DNA of 64,000 nt from positions 6,138,001 through 6,202,000 of the forward strand of contig NZ_CP029192.1 of NCBI RefSeq assembly GCF_008642315.1. The letters run 5' to 3'. Shown here in pieces: positions 41,223 through 49,505 of this stretch. The position numbers and the translations under genes are program-made. Under the pieces are notes generated by a model. The model was not told the origin of the DNA. It did no database searches and saw only the letters and a list, made by a program, of their open reading frames with translations. Position 1 is the first letter of the stretch. The number at the start of each line of letters is the position of its first letter. This DNA comes from Streptomyces venezuelae (GTDB lineage: Bacteria; Actinomycetota; Actinomycetes; Streptomycetales; Streptomycetaceae).

Positions 41223-42185
41223 TTATCGGACCGCCCTTCGAAGCGCCCCCAGAAAGGGCCGTACCGCGGGCGCGGGCGCCCGGCCCCGTGCCGTCGCCGC
41301 GTACACCGCGCGCGGCGGCACGTCCTCGTCCCGTACCGGCACCAGTGCGATGTCCGGCCGGACGCCCTCCGCCGCCAGGGCGGGGACGAGGGCCACGCCG
41401 AGGCCCGCGGCCACGTACCCCTGTTTCGCGGTCCACTCCGCGACGACGTGCGCGACGTGCGGCCGGAAGCCGTGGCGCAGCGCCGGTTCGAGCAGGGAAC
41501 CCTCGACACGCGGGCTGCCGGAGATCCACTCCTCCCCGGCGAGGCGGCGGAGCGGCAGCTCGGGCTCGGCCGCCAGTGCGTGTCCCGCGGGCAGCGCGAC
41601 GTACAGCCTCTCGTCGAGCAGATGGTGCAGCTCATACGCCTCGCCGGGGCCGGACAGCGTGCCGCCCGTCGTCGACACCACGGCCAGGTCGAGCTCGCCC
41701 TCCGAGAGGCGGGACAGGAGCGCGGGCGTCAGGCCCTCCTCGCGGGTGAGCGTGACGCCGGGGTGCCGGGCGCGGAACCCGGCGATCGCCCTCGGCACGA
41801 GCCCCGCGTCCGCCGTCGCGAACGCCCCGACCCGCAGCAGCCCACCCGCCGCGTCCTGCAACGCGGACAACTCCCGTGCCATCACGTGGAGTCGGGACAT
41901 GATGTCCTCCGCGTGCGGCAGCAGCGCCCGGCCCTGAGCCGTCGGCCGCACCCCGCGCGGCAGCCGGTCGAAGAGCGGCGCCCCGCCGAGCGCCGCCTCC
42001 AGCGCGGCGATCTGCCGCGACACGGCGGACTGCGTCCAGCCCAGCTCCCGCGCCGCCACCGTGAACGACCCGTGCCGGGCCACGTCCAGGAAGGTCCGGA
42101 GCCAGACGGTGGTCAGTTCGGGCTGCGGCGCGGACCCCACGCCGGGGGCGGCCTGTGCGGCATGCGGGTTCGGCATGGTCGGCAT
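41223..42185 (-). CDS. LysR-family transcriptional regulator
   Basis: A 320-residue LysR protein with HTH LDVARHGSFTVAARELGWTQSAVSRQIAALEAALGG and an effector domain containing SEGELDLAVVSTTGG. It is divergent from the dehydrogenase gene at 42235, with a GACA-N6-TGTC dyad between them, and probably regulates that gene and ridA. Three in-frame ATGs (42194, 42185, 42176) are possible and none has a Shine-Dalgarno. Its stop is about 50 nt before the APH gene start. Confidence 0.85.
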   Translation of the reverse strand: MPTMPNPHAAQAAPGVGSAPQPELTTVWLRTFLDVARHGSFTVAARELGWTQSAVSRQIAALEAALGGAPLFDRLPRGVRPTAQGRALLPHAEDIMSRLHVMARELSALQDAAGGLLRVGAFATADAGLVPRAIAGFRARHPGVTLTREEGLTPALLSRLSEGELDLAVVSTTGGTLSGPGEAYELHHLLDERLYVALPAGHALAAEPELPLRRLAGEEWISGSPRVEGSLLEPALRHGFRPHVAHVVAEWTAKQGYVAAGLGVALVPALAAEGVRPDIALVPVRDEDVPPRAVYAATARGRAPAPAVRPFLGALRRAVR

Positions 42186-42189
42186 GCTA

Positions 42190-42227
42190 GACATTCGCTT
42201 GTCGCATCGCGTGGCCGGGCCTAGCGT
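42190..42227 (+). promoter_or_regulatory. LysR dyad and leaderless promoter of the dehydrogenase gene
   Basis: The dyad GACATTCGCTTGTC (42190-42203) overlaps a -35-like TTGTCG (42199-42204). TAGCGT (42222-42227) follows after 17 bp and ends 7 nt before the ATG. This fits a LysR-controlled promoter for a leaderless transcript. Confidence 0.55.
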
Positions 42228-42234
42228 CGGATCC

Positions 42235-43077
42235 ATGGAGAAGATCGCATTCCTCGGCCTGGGGCACATGGGCGAGCCGATGGCCCGTCAACTCTGGACC
42301 GCCGAGCACGCGTTGACCGTCTGGAACCGGTCTCGCGCAAAAGCAGCCGCCTTCGCCGCGGAAAGCGCCGGCGTCACCGTCGCCGCGACCCCCGCCGAAG
42401 CCGTCCGCGACGCCGACGTCGTCATCACCATGCTCGCCGGGCCCGACGCCGTACGCGAAGTCGCCGACGCCATCGTCCCGGTGCTGCGCCCCGGCGCGTA
42501 CTGGGTGGAGATGTCGACCGTCGGGCCGGAGGTCGTGGAGGAGCTGGCGGGGCGCGTGCCGGACGGTGTGATCCTCGTCGACGCCCCCGTCATGGGCAGC
42601 ACGGACAAGGCCGCCGCAGGGCGCCTCGGCATCCTGGCGGGCGGCGACGCGGCGGGTGTGGAGCACGTGCTCGCGCACTTCGGGCCCGTCACCCGCACCG
42701 GCGCCCTCGGCTCGGGCGCCGCGCTCAAGCTCGTCGTCAACACCGCCGTCATCGGAGGTGTCGCCCTGGTCGCCGAGGCGATGAGGCTCGCCGACGCGCT
42801 CGGCCTGGACGAGGGCACCGCCAGGGACGCCCTCGCCGCCGGCCCGCTCGGCGGCGCCGTCGCCCGCGCCTTCGCGGCCGACGTGCACTTCGGCAGCGAC
42901 CTCGCCGTGAAGGACGTCTCTCTGGCGACGGGGACCACGCAACTGCCCGCCATGGAAGCCGTGTTGACGCACTTCCGAGCGGCCGCCGCCGATCCTGACG
43001 TCGGGCACGAGGACATCGCCCGCGCCGTCACCCACATCCGCACCACCCGTACCACCCGCACCGGCAGCGACAGTTGA
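42235..43077 (+). CDS. NAD(P)-dependent oxidoreductase of the 3-hydroxyisobutyrate dehydrogenase family
   Basis: A 280-residue beta-hydroxyacid dehydrogenase. The Rossmann start is KIAFLGLGHMGEPMARQL. The substrate motif DAPVMGSTDKAAAGRLGILAGG is at about 117-138, and the catalytic Lys is in GSGAALKLVVNTAV. Relatives include 3-hydroxyisobutyrate dehydrogenase and imine reductases. The adjacent ridA gene, which acts on enamines and imines, makes an imine-related role possible. ridA follows after 16 nt in the same operon. Confidence 0.87.
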   Translation: MEKIAFLGLGHMGEPMARQLWTAEHALTVWNRSRAKAAAFAAESAGVTVAATPAEAVRDADVVITMLAGPDAVREVADAIVPVLRPGAYWVEMSTVGPEVVEELAGRVPDGVILVDAPVMGSTDKAAAGRLGILAGGDAAGVEHVLAHFGPVTRTGALGSGAALKLVVNTAVIGGVALVAEAMRLADALGLDEGTARDALAAGPLGGAVARAFAADVHFGSDLAVKDVSLATGTTQLPAMEAVLTHFRAAAADPDVGHEDIARAVTHIRTTRTTRTGSDS

Positions 43078-43093
43078 GGAGAGCAGATCAGTC

Positions 43094-43489
43094 ATGCAGA
43101 TATCCATCGACAACCCCGTCGGCGCCCCGCAGCCCTTCGGCCCCTACTCGCAGGTCGCCCGCGTCGAACACGCCGACGGGGGAGTCCTGTTGTACGTCTC
43201 CGGGCAGTGCGCCGAGGGTGAGGACATGGCGACCCAGTCCCGCGGGGTCTTCGAGGCGCTGCGGGCGCTGCTCGCCGCGCACGGCGCGGGGCTCGACGAC
43301 ATCATCAACATCCGTACGTACCTCACCGACATGGACGGCTTCGCCGACTACGCCACCGTGCGGAAGCAGTTCCTCACCGCGACCCCGCCCACCAGCACGA
43401 CCGTCGCGGTCTCACGTCTCGTCCCGCCCCGCGCGCTGGTCGAGGTCGAGGTCGTCGCCGCCCTCGGAGCCCCCACCGGCACCCAGTAG
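43094..43489 (+). CDS. RidA-family enamine/imine deaminase
   Basis: A 131-residue RidA/YjgF protein with GAPQPFGPYSQVARVE at the start, the arginine motif IINIRTYLTDMDGFADY and a C-terminal PPRALVEVEVVAAL. RidA hydrolyses reactive enamine and imine intermediates. GAGGAGAG precedes the ATG. The 3' 78 nt overlap the 3' end of the convergent TetR gene, so both C-termini are read from the same DNA on opposite strands. Confidence 0.9.
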   Translation: MQISIDNPVGAPQPFGPYSQVARVEHADGGVLLYVSGQCAEGEDMATQSRGVFEALRALLAAHGAGLDDIINIRTYLTDMDGFADYATVRKQFLTATPPTSTTVAVSRLVPPRALVEVEVVAALGAPTGTQ

Positions 43490-44029
43490 CCGCAGGAAGT
43501 CCCTGAACGCCCCCGGCATGTCCACCGTGTCGGGGGCGAGCAGCCACTGGTACTGCAGTCCGTCCATCACCGCCACCATCAGCGGCGCCGCCGCCTCCGG
43601 AGTGAGCCCGCCCGGCAGCCGGTCGCCGTACTCGGCGCGCAGCACCGCCGCGAAGTTCTCCCGCACCGCCCCGTACCGGGTGGTGAAGAACTCGCGGGCC
43701 GGGTGCCCGTCCGTGACGCTCTCGCCGAGCAGCGCGGAAAACGTCTGCACGACGCCGGGGCGCATCGCGTTGTACTCCACGAGCGAGCCGAGCAAATCCA
43801 GGCGCCACTCGCCGCGCGGCACCGCGTCCCACTGGTCGCGTGCCTCAAGGACGGCGACCAGCAGCGCCTCCTTGGTGGGGAAGTAGTGCAGCAGGCCCTG
43901 CTGGGTGAGTCCGACGCGCTCGGCGACCGCCCCGAGGCTCGCGCCCCGGTAGCCGCGCTCGGCGATCACCTCGAACGCCGCGCGCAGGATCTCCGCGCGC
44001 CGCTCCTCGCTCCTGGCCCTGGCCGCCAT
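43412..44029 (-). CDS. TetR-family transcriptional regulator
   Basis: A 205-residue regulator with HTH ILRAAFEVIAERGYRGASLGAVAERVGLTQQGLLHYFPTKEALLVAV and a helical ligand domain. The last 25 residues are Gly/Asp-rich and are encoded by DNA that also encodes the end of RidA on the other strand. It is divergent from the GH3 gene (160-bp gap) and probably controls it. I see no clean palindrome in that gap, only an AT-rich stretch at 44101-44142. Confidence 0.88.
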   Translation of the reverse strand: MAARARSEERRAEILRAAFEVIAERGYRGASLGAVAERVGLTQQGLLHYFPTKEALLVAVLEARDQWDAVPRGEWRLDLLGSLVEYNAMRPGVVQTFSALLGESVTDGHPAREFFTTRYGAVRENFAAVLRAEYGDRLPGGLTPEAAAPLMVAVMDGLQYQWLLAPDTVDMPGAFRDFLRLLGAGGGSEGGDDLDLDQRAGRDET

Positions 44030-44189
44030 GGCCCGTACCCCCTCCGTACTCCGTCGCCGCTCGGAGGACCGTACGACAGACAGGCTCGAACGAAGACCTT
44101 TGGTAACGGCAAGATAACGAAACCTACCTCTCTACTGGTATCAGGTGCACGATGGAAGGACGAGTCGGACGGAACGAGGAGGCGCCGCC

Positions 44190-46658
44190 ATGGCGGAGAC
44201 CAGGCCCACCGAGCAGGACCGGGCACGCGAGGCAGTCGTTGAGGCCGCACTCCGCAAGCTCGGCCTCGACGCCAAGGCCCGGCTCCTCGGCGGCCGCACC
44301 ATGTGGGCCCTGCACGCCCTGCCGGAGATCGGCCTGCGGTCCCTCGTGATGTCCGACGGCCCGATCGGCGTGCGCGGCACCCGCTGGACCGCCGACGACC
44401 CTTCCGTCGCCCTGCCCTCCCCGACCGCCCTCGCCGCCGCCTGGGACCAGGACCTGGCCCACCGCGCGGGCGCCCTGCTCGCCCAGGAGGCCCGCCGCAA
44501 GGGCGTGCACGTCCTCCTCGCCCCGACCGTCAACCTCCACCGCTCGCCGCTCGGCGGCCGTCACTTCGAGGCGTACAGCGAGGACCCGTATCTGACCGGC
44601 GTCATCGGCACCGGCTACGTGCGCGGCGTGCAGTCCGGCGGTGTCGGCACGACCGTGAAGCACTTCGTCGCCAACGACGCCGAGACCGACCGCTTCACCG
44701 TCGACAACAAGGTGCCCCCGCGCGCCCTGCGCGAGCTGTACCTGGCGCCCTTCGAGGCCATCGTCACGGACGCCCGCCCGTGGGGCATCATGACCGCGTA
44801 CAACCAGGTCAACGGCGTGACCATGACCGAGCACCGGCACCTCGTCGAGGGCGTCCTGCGCGGCGAGTGGGGCTTCGACGGCTACAACGTCTCCGACTGG
44901 ATGGCCGCCCGCTCCACCACCGGCGACATCCAGGGCGGCCTCGACGTCGCCATGCCCGGCCCGAAGACCGTCTACGGAGAGCCCCTCGCCGCCGCCGTCC
45001 GCGCGGGCGAGGTCGCCGAGGAAGCCGTCGACGCGGCCGTCCGCAACGTCCTGCGCCTCGCCGCCCGCGTCGGCATCCTCGAAGGCGCCGAGCCGGTCGT
45101 CGCCCCGCGCGACCTCCCGGCCGGGATCGACGGCGAGGCGCTCGCCCGCGAGATCGCCCGCCGCGCCTTCGTCCTCGTGCGCAACGAGAACCGGGCCCTC
45201 CCGCTGAGCCCCGACGGCAGCGGCACGAACGCCGGCACCGTCGCCCTCATCGGCGCCGCCGCCCGCGACGCCCGCATCCTGGGCGGCGGCTCCGCCACCG
45301 TCTTCCCCGCCCACGTCGTCTCCCCGCTCGACGGCCTGCAGGCCGCCCTGCCCGACGGCGCGCTCACCTACGCCGTCGGCGCCGACCCCAGCGACGAACT
45401 CGCCGCCGCCGACCAGGGGTTCGAGCTCCGCGCGATCTGCCGCGACACCACCGGCGCCGTCCTCGGCGAGGGCGGCCTCCCCTCCGGCCACGTCCAGTGG
45501 ATCGGCGACGACCTGCCCGAAGGCGTCACCCACGAGACCCTCGCGGCCGTCGACGTCGTCGGCTCCTTCACCCCGCGCGAGAGCGGCGAGCACGTCTTCG
45601 GCACGAGCGGCCTCGGCGCCTTCACCCTCACCGTCGGCGGCGAGACCCTCTACGACGGCGTGCAGGAGATGGGCTCGGCCTCCGACCCCTTCGAGGCGTT
45701 CTTCGGCGCGCCCGTCGAGCGCGGCCGGGTGCGGCTCACCGCGGGCGAATCCGTCGAGATCTCCCTGCGCCACCCGCTGGACAAGCAGTTCGCGGCGCCG
45801 CTGCCGGGCGTCGTGTTCTCCCTCGTCCACCTCGGCCCGCGCCGCGCCGCCGACGAGCTGATCGCCGAGGCCGTCGAGGCGGCGCGCGCCGCCGACACCG
45901 CCGTCGTGGTCGTCGGCACCACGGAACGCGTCGAGTCCGAGGGCTTCGACCGCCGCGACCTGCGGCTGCCCGGCCGCCAGGACGACCTGGTGCGCGCCGT
46001 GGCCGCCGTGAACCCGAGGACCGTGGTCGTCGTCAACTCCGGTTCCCCGGTGGAGCTTCCGTGGCGGGACGACGTCGCTGCCGTCCTGCTCGGCTGGTTC
46101 CCCGGCCAGGAGGGCGGCGCCGCACTCGCCGACGTCCTGCTCGGCACCGAGGAGCCCGGCGGCCGCCTGCCCACCACCTGGGGCGACCTGACCGCCGCCC
46201 CCGTCACGGGCGTCACACCCGACGACGGCGAACTCGCCTATACGGAAGGCGTGTTCATCGGCTACCGCGCCTGGGAGAAGGCGGGCGCCACCCCCTCCTA
46301 CGCCTTCGGCCACGGCCTCGGCTACACCGACTGGGCCTACGAGTCACTGACCGTCGAGGGCGCGACGGCCACGATCCGCGTCCGCAACACCGGGGACCGC
46401 GCGGGCCGCGAGGTCGTCCAGGTCTACCTGGCCCCCGCCGCAGAGGACCCGGCCCGCCCGGCCCGGTGGCTCGCCGGGTTCGCGGGCGCGGAGGCCGCGC
46501 CGGGCGAGGCGGTCGAGGTGACCGTGGAACTCCCGCGCAGGGCCTTCGAGATCTGGGACGAGAGCGCCGACACCTGGACGTACCGCAGTGGTACGTACGA
46601 GGTGCAGGCGGGCCGCTCGGTGGCCGACCGCCGACTGACCGAGACGCTCATCGCCTGA
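44190..46658 (+). CDS. Glycoside hydrolase family 3 beta-glycosidase with PA14 insert
   Basis: An 822-residue GH3 enzyme. The (beta/alpha)8 domain has KHFVANDAE (157-165) and the nucleophile Asp236 in GFDGYNVSDWM. The alpha/beta sandwich domain starts near residue 310 and is interrupted by a PA14-like insert (about 395-530, VDVVGSFTPRESGEHVFGTSG). A fibronectin type III-like C-terminal domain ends the protein. No signal peptide is seen, so it cleaves imported oligosaccharides in the cytosol. GAGGAGG precedes the ATG. Control by the divergent TetR gene and metabolic linkage with the aldose epimerase next door are likely. Confidence 0.93.
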   Translation: MAETRPTEQDRAREAVVEAALRKLGLDAKARLLGGRTMWALHALPEIGLRSLVMSDGPIGVRGTRWTADDPSVALPSPTALAAAWDQDLAHRAGALLAQEARRKGVHVLLAPTVNLHRSPLGGRHFEAYSEDPYLTGVIGTGYVRGVQSGGVGTTVKHFVANDAETDRFTVDNKVPPRALRELYLAPFEAIVTDARPWGIMTAYNQVNGVTMTEHRHLVEGVLRGEWGFDGYNVSDWMAARSTTGDIQGGLDVAMPGPKTVYGEPLAAAVRAGEVAEEAVDAAVRNVLRLAARVGILEGAEPVVAPRDLPAGIDGEALAREIARRAFVLVRNENRALPLSPDGSGTNAGTVALIGAAARDARILGGGSATVFPAHVVSPLDGLQAALPDGALTYAVGADPSDELAAADQGFELRAICRDTTGAVLGEGGLPSGHVQWIGDDLPEGVTHETLAAVDVVGSFTPRESGEHVFGTSGLGAFTLTVGGETLYDGVQEMGSASDPFEAFFGAPVERGRVRLTAGESVEISLRHPLDKQFAAPLPGVVFSLVHLGPRRAADELIAEAVEAARAADTAVVVVGTTERVESEGFDRRDLRLPGRQDDLVRAVAAVNPRTVVVVNSGSPVELPWRDDVAAVLLGWFPGQEGGAALADVLLGTEEPGGRLPTTWGDLTAAPVTGVTPDDGELAYTEGVFIGYRAWEKAGATPSYAFGHGLGYTDWAYESLTVEGATATIRVRNTGDRAGREVVQVYLAPAAEDPARPARWLAGFAGAEAAPGEAVEVTVELPRRAFEIWDESADTWTYRSGTYEVQAGRSVADRRLTETLIA

Positions 46659-46678
46659 GGGGACGGACGCCCCCCGCG

Positions 46679-47668
46679 TCACCACGAGAAGCCGTACACC
46701 GTCTCCGACCGGTACACCCCGCCCGGCCGCAGCTCCGTCCCGGGGAACTCCGGCCGGTTCGGGGAGTCCGGGAAGTGCTGGGTCTCCAGCGCGATCCCGG
46801 CCCCCGGCGCGAACGGCAGGTCCGGCGCGAAGTGGTCCGCCGTGTAGAGCTGGAGCCCCGGCTCCGTCGTCGCGACGGTCAGCGTCCGGCCGGAGACGGG
46901 GTCGCTCAGCACGGCCGCCTCCACCGGCTCCGCGGTGACGCCCTCGTCCAGGACGTAGTTGTGGTCGAAGCCGGGTCCCACCTCGCGTGCCGCACGGAAG
47001 TCGCACCGCGTCCCGGCCACGTCCGCGTACTCCCCGGTCGGAATCCCGCCGCCGTCCACCGGCGTGCAGCGGGCGGCGGCGATCCGCACCTCGTGCCCGA
47101 GCGCGGACCCTGACTCCGCGCCCGCGAGGTTCCAGTACGTGTGGTTGGTGAGGTTCACGACGGTCGGCGCGTCGGTCGTCGCCTCGTACGCGATCCGCAG
47201 CGCACCCGACTCGTCCAGCGTGTACGTCGCCGAGACCGCGAGCCGCCCGGGGTAGCCCTCCTCGCCGTCGGGGGAGACCCGCGAGAGCCGCACCCCGTGC
47301 CCGCCGCCCGCGGGCTCCGCGTCCCAGACGTGCTTGTCGAAACCGCGCTCGCCGCCGTGCAGCGCGTTGGGCCCGTTGTTCCGCGCGAGCCGGTGCGCAC
47401 GCCCGTCGAGGGAGAAGGCGCCGCCCGCGATCCGGTTCGCGTACCGCCCCACCAGCGCCCCGAAGTACGGCCCCGGATGCGTCAGATACCCCGCGAGCTC
47501 CTCGAACCCCAGCGCCACCGACGCCACCTGCCCCGACCGGTCGGGCACCCGCACCGACTGCACGATCCCGCCGTAGGTCAGGACGCCCACCCGCACCCCG
47601 GCCCTCTCCAGGGTCCAGCGGTGGACGGGGCTGCCGTCGGGAAGCGTCCCGAAGAGTTCACTGCGCAT
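46679..47668 (-). CDS. Aldose 1-epimerase (galactose mutarotase-like)
   Basis: A 329-residue beta-sandwich epimerase. Conserved elements include VGRYANRIAGGAFSLDG, NGPNALHGGERGFDKHVW (first catalytic His region), VNLTNHTYWNLAG (second His) and the C-terminal Glu in GAGIALETQHFPDSPN. It interconverts alpha and beta anomers of hexoses in the cytosol. The gene is convergent with the GH3 gene (20-bp gap), whose products it could process. Confidence 0.92.
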   Translation of the reverse strand: MRSELFGTLPDGSPVHRWTLERAGVRVGVLTYGGIVQSVRVPDRSGQVASVALGFEELAGYLTHPGPYFGALVGRYANRIAGGAFSLDGRAHRLARNNGPNALHGGERGFDKHVWDAEPAGGGHGVRLSRVSPDGEEGYPGRLAVSATYTLDESGALRIAYEATTDAPTVVNLTNHTYWNLAGAESGSALGHEVRIAAARCTPVDGGGIPTGEYADVAGTRCDFRAAREVGPGFDHNYVLDEGVTAEPVEAAVLSDPVSGRTLTVATTEPGLQLYTADHFAPDLPFAPGAGIALETQHFPDSPNRPEFPGTELRPGGVYRSETVYGFSW

Positions 47669-47695
47669 GATCGAGACCCTACGCGGACCCGGCTG

Positions 47696-48607
47696 CTACG
47701 CCACGGGCTTCCTCGACGTCACCTGCCGGTACGCGATCTCCGCGAGCCGCGCCTGACCGTTCTTGCTGGGATGGAACCAGTCCCAGTGGCTCAACTGGTC
47801 CCCGTCGAATCGGTAGTCAAAAACGGCTCCGCCGTCGTAACGGCAGCGCCGGTCCTTGTCGCACACGTCTTCGAGGACCTTGTTGTACGCGACCACGCGG
47901 TCCTGCACCGACGCGCGCCGCCGCGTCGCCGCGGAGTCCAGGTCGTCGGGGTCGGCCAGCATGGAGGCGCAGATGCCCAGCTTCCACACCTGCTTGCCCA
48001 GCGGGTTCGTCCGCCCCTGGGACCAGAGCCGCTTCAGGTCCGGCACGGACGCCACGTACACCTGAGCCTTCGGCAGCTCGCGGCGCAGCGTGCGCATCGC
48101 CTCCTGGAAGTCGGCGCGGAACTCGCCGACCGGCGTCATCGAGGCGGCCGTCGGGCGGCACGCGTCATTGGCGCCCGTCATCACCGTGACCAGCTCGGGG
48201 CGGTCCGCGGCGGCCGCCTCGACCTGCCCGGTCAGATCCGCCATCCGGGCGCCGGTCTTCGCGTGGTTCCAACTGTGCGACGCGGCCCGCCCCTTCCCGA
48301 GGAGCCGCGTCGCCAGGCTGTCGACCTCGGTGTCCGTGCCGGTCGCCCAGGACGCCTCGGGGCAGTCGGAGAGTACCGAGCAGGCGTCGAAGCCGCGGGT
48401 GATGGAGTCGCCGACGGCGGCCAGCGAGCGGGGCGAGGTGTCCCACGCGGGGGTGGGTTTCGGCGATGGCTTGCGGGCGGCCGACGAGCTGCCCGGGGCC
48501 CCCGAGTTCCCGCCCTGCGCGTCGCACGCGGTCAGCGCCCCGCCGCAGAGCAGGGCCGCCGTCGCGAGGGCGACGACGGCGCGCGACCGGCGCCTGCGGT
48601 TCCGCAT
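47696..48607 (-). CDS. SGNH/GDSL-hydrolase lipoprotein
   Basis: A 303-residue exported hydrolase with a lipobox LTAC (Cys28), so it is probably membrane-anchored. A Ser/Pro-rich linker is followed by the SGNH domain: block I VGDSITRGF with Ser68, block III GANDAC and block V DWFHPS. Several Cys pairs (DACSVLSDC, DKDRRCRY) suggest an extracytoplasmic, disulfide-stabilised enzyme. The substrate is probably a small ester or an acylated glycan. It is read toward the aldose epimerase gene on the same strand, 27 bp apart. Confidence 0.88.
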   Translation of the reverse strand: MRNRRRRSRAVVALATAALLCGGALTACDAQGGNSGAPGSSSAARKPSPKPTPAWDTSPRSLAAVGDSITRGFDACSVLSDCPEASWATGTDTEVDSLATRLLGKGRAASHSWNHAKTGARMADLTGQVEAAAADRPELVTVMTGANDACRPTAASMTPVGEFRADFQEAMRTLRRELPKAQVYVASVPDLKRLWSQGRTNPLGKQVWKLGICASMLADPDDLDSAATRRRASVQDRVVAYNKVLEDVCDKDRRCRYDGGAVFDYRFDGDQLSHWDWFHPSKNGQARLAEIAYRQVTSRKPVA

Positions 48608-48950
48608 CCCCTGCTCCCCTCAGTCGTTCAACGTGACGTCGTGCGCGTGCCCGGGGTTGCGCCCCGCCGGGTGAAAGGTCGGAGTTTCCTGGCCTTCGGA
48701 CCGACGGTACGTCACACTCCTTGCGCCGCCGCACGGTAGCCTCGGGCCCATAGCCGCCGGGCCCCTGCTGTCACGGCAGCGACAGGGCGGGTGATCCACC
48801 CGGTGGCGCCTCGCTCTAGTGGTTCCGCTAAATTACATCACGTCACATCTGTCCCCTTTTCCCAGGTTTATCTAGTATTTGGGGAAAACTGCTCGGCACG
48901 GGCGCGAGGCCGCTGGGGAAGGCGAACCTCGACCCACACTGGAGGTCCCG
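48608..48950. promoter_or_regulatory. 343-bp divergent gap with a candidate promoter for the DUF3145 gene
   Basis: No gene is seen. From 48820 to 48890 the DNA is unusually AT-rich. TAGTAT at 48873-48878 is a good -10 with TGTCCC 17 bp upstream (48850-48855), giving a leader of about 65 nt before the GTG at 48951. Nothing certain can be assigned on the minus strand for the lipoprotein gene. Confidence 0.4.
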
Positions 48951-49445
48951 GTGACGACACGTGGAGTTCTGTACGTGCACTCCGCTCCGCGCGCGCTGTG
49001 CCCACACGTCGAGTGGGCCGTCGCGGGCGTGCTCGGCGCGCGCGTGAGCCTCGACTGGATCAGGCAGCCCGCCGCGCCGGGCACCTGGAGATCCGAATTC
49101 TCCTGGCAGGGCTCGGTGGGCACCGCCTCCAAGCTCGCCTCCGCCCTGCGCGGCTGGGATCTGCTGCGCTTCGAGGTCACGGCGGAGCCCTGCGCCGGCG
49201 CCGAGGGCGAGCGGTACAGCGCCACCCCCGACCTCGGCATCTACCACGCCGTCACCGGAATGCACGGTGACATCCTGATCCCCGAGGACCGGCTCCGCGC
49301 CGCGCTGGCCCGCTCGCAGCGCGGCGAGAGCGACCTGGAGGCGGAACTCGCCAAGCTCCTCGGCAAGCCCTGGGACGACGAACTCGAACCGTTCAGATAC
49401 GCGGGCGAGGGCGCGCCCGTGCGGTGGCTCCACCAAGTGGTCTGA
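48951..49445 (+). CDS. DUF3145 domain-containing protein
   Basis: A 164-residue soluble protein matching the actinobacterial DUF3145 family: GVLYVHSAPRALCPHVEWAV at the start, LDWIRQPAAPGTWRSEFSW and HGDILIPEDRLRAAL later. The function is unknown. It is found beside the fatty-acid synthase operon in Streptomyces. GGAGG lies 5 nt before the GTG. A strong bidirectional terminator separates it from the convergent fabF. Confidence 0.9.
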   Translation: MTTRGVLYVHSAPRALCPHVEWAVAGVLGARVSLDWIRQPAAPGTWRSEFSWQGSVGTASKLASALRGWDLLRFEVTAEPCAGAEGERYSATPDLGIYHAVTGMHGDILIPEDRLRAALARSQRGESDLEAELAKLLGKPWDDELEPFRYAGEGAPVRWLHQVV

Positions 49446-49451
49446 GACGTA

Positions 49452-49485
49452 CGAAGGGCCCCCACCTTGCGGTGGGGGCCCTTCG
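49452..49485. terminator. Bidirectional terminator between the DUF3145 gene and fabF
   Basis: A 15-bp perfect stem (CGAAGGGCCCCCACC and its complement) with a TTGC tetraloop lies between two convergent genes, 6 bp after one stop and 20 bp after the other. Confidence 0.9.
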
Positions 49486-49505
49486 CGTACGTACTGCGAG
49501 CGAGG

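Noticed and set aside
44303..47113. A plus-strand open frame of 936 codons in another phase of the GH3 gene
   Set aside because: It is almost entirely Arg/Pro/Gly, has no ribosome binding site and overlaps a clear GH3 enzyme.
48780..48840. Possible tRNA in the AT-rich gap before the DUF3145 gene
   Set aside because: No cloverleaf or CCA end could be built. The region is better read as a promoter.
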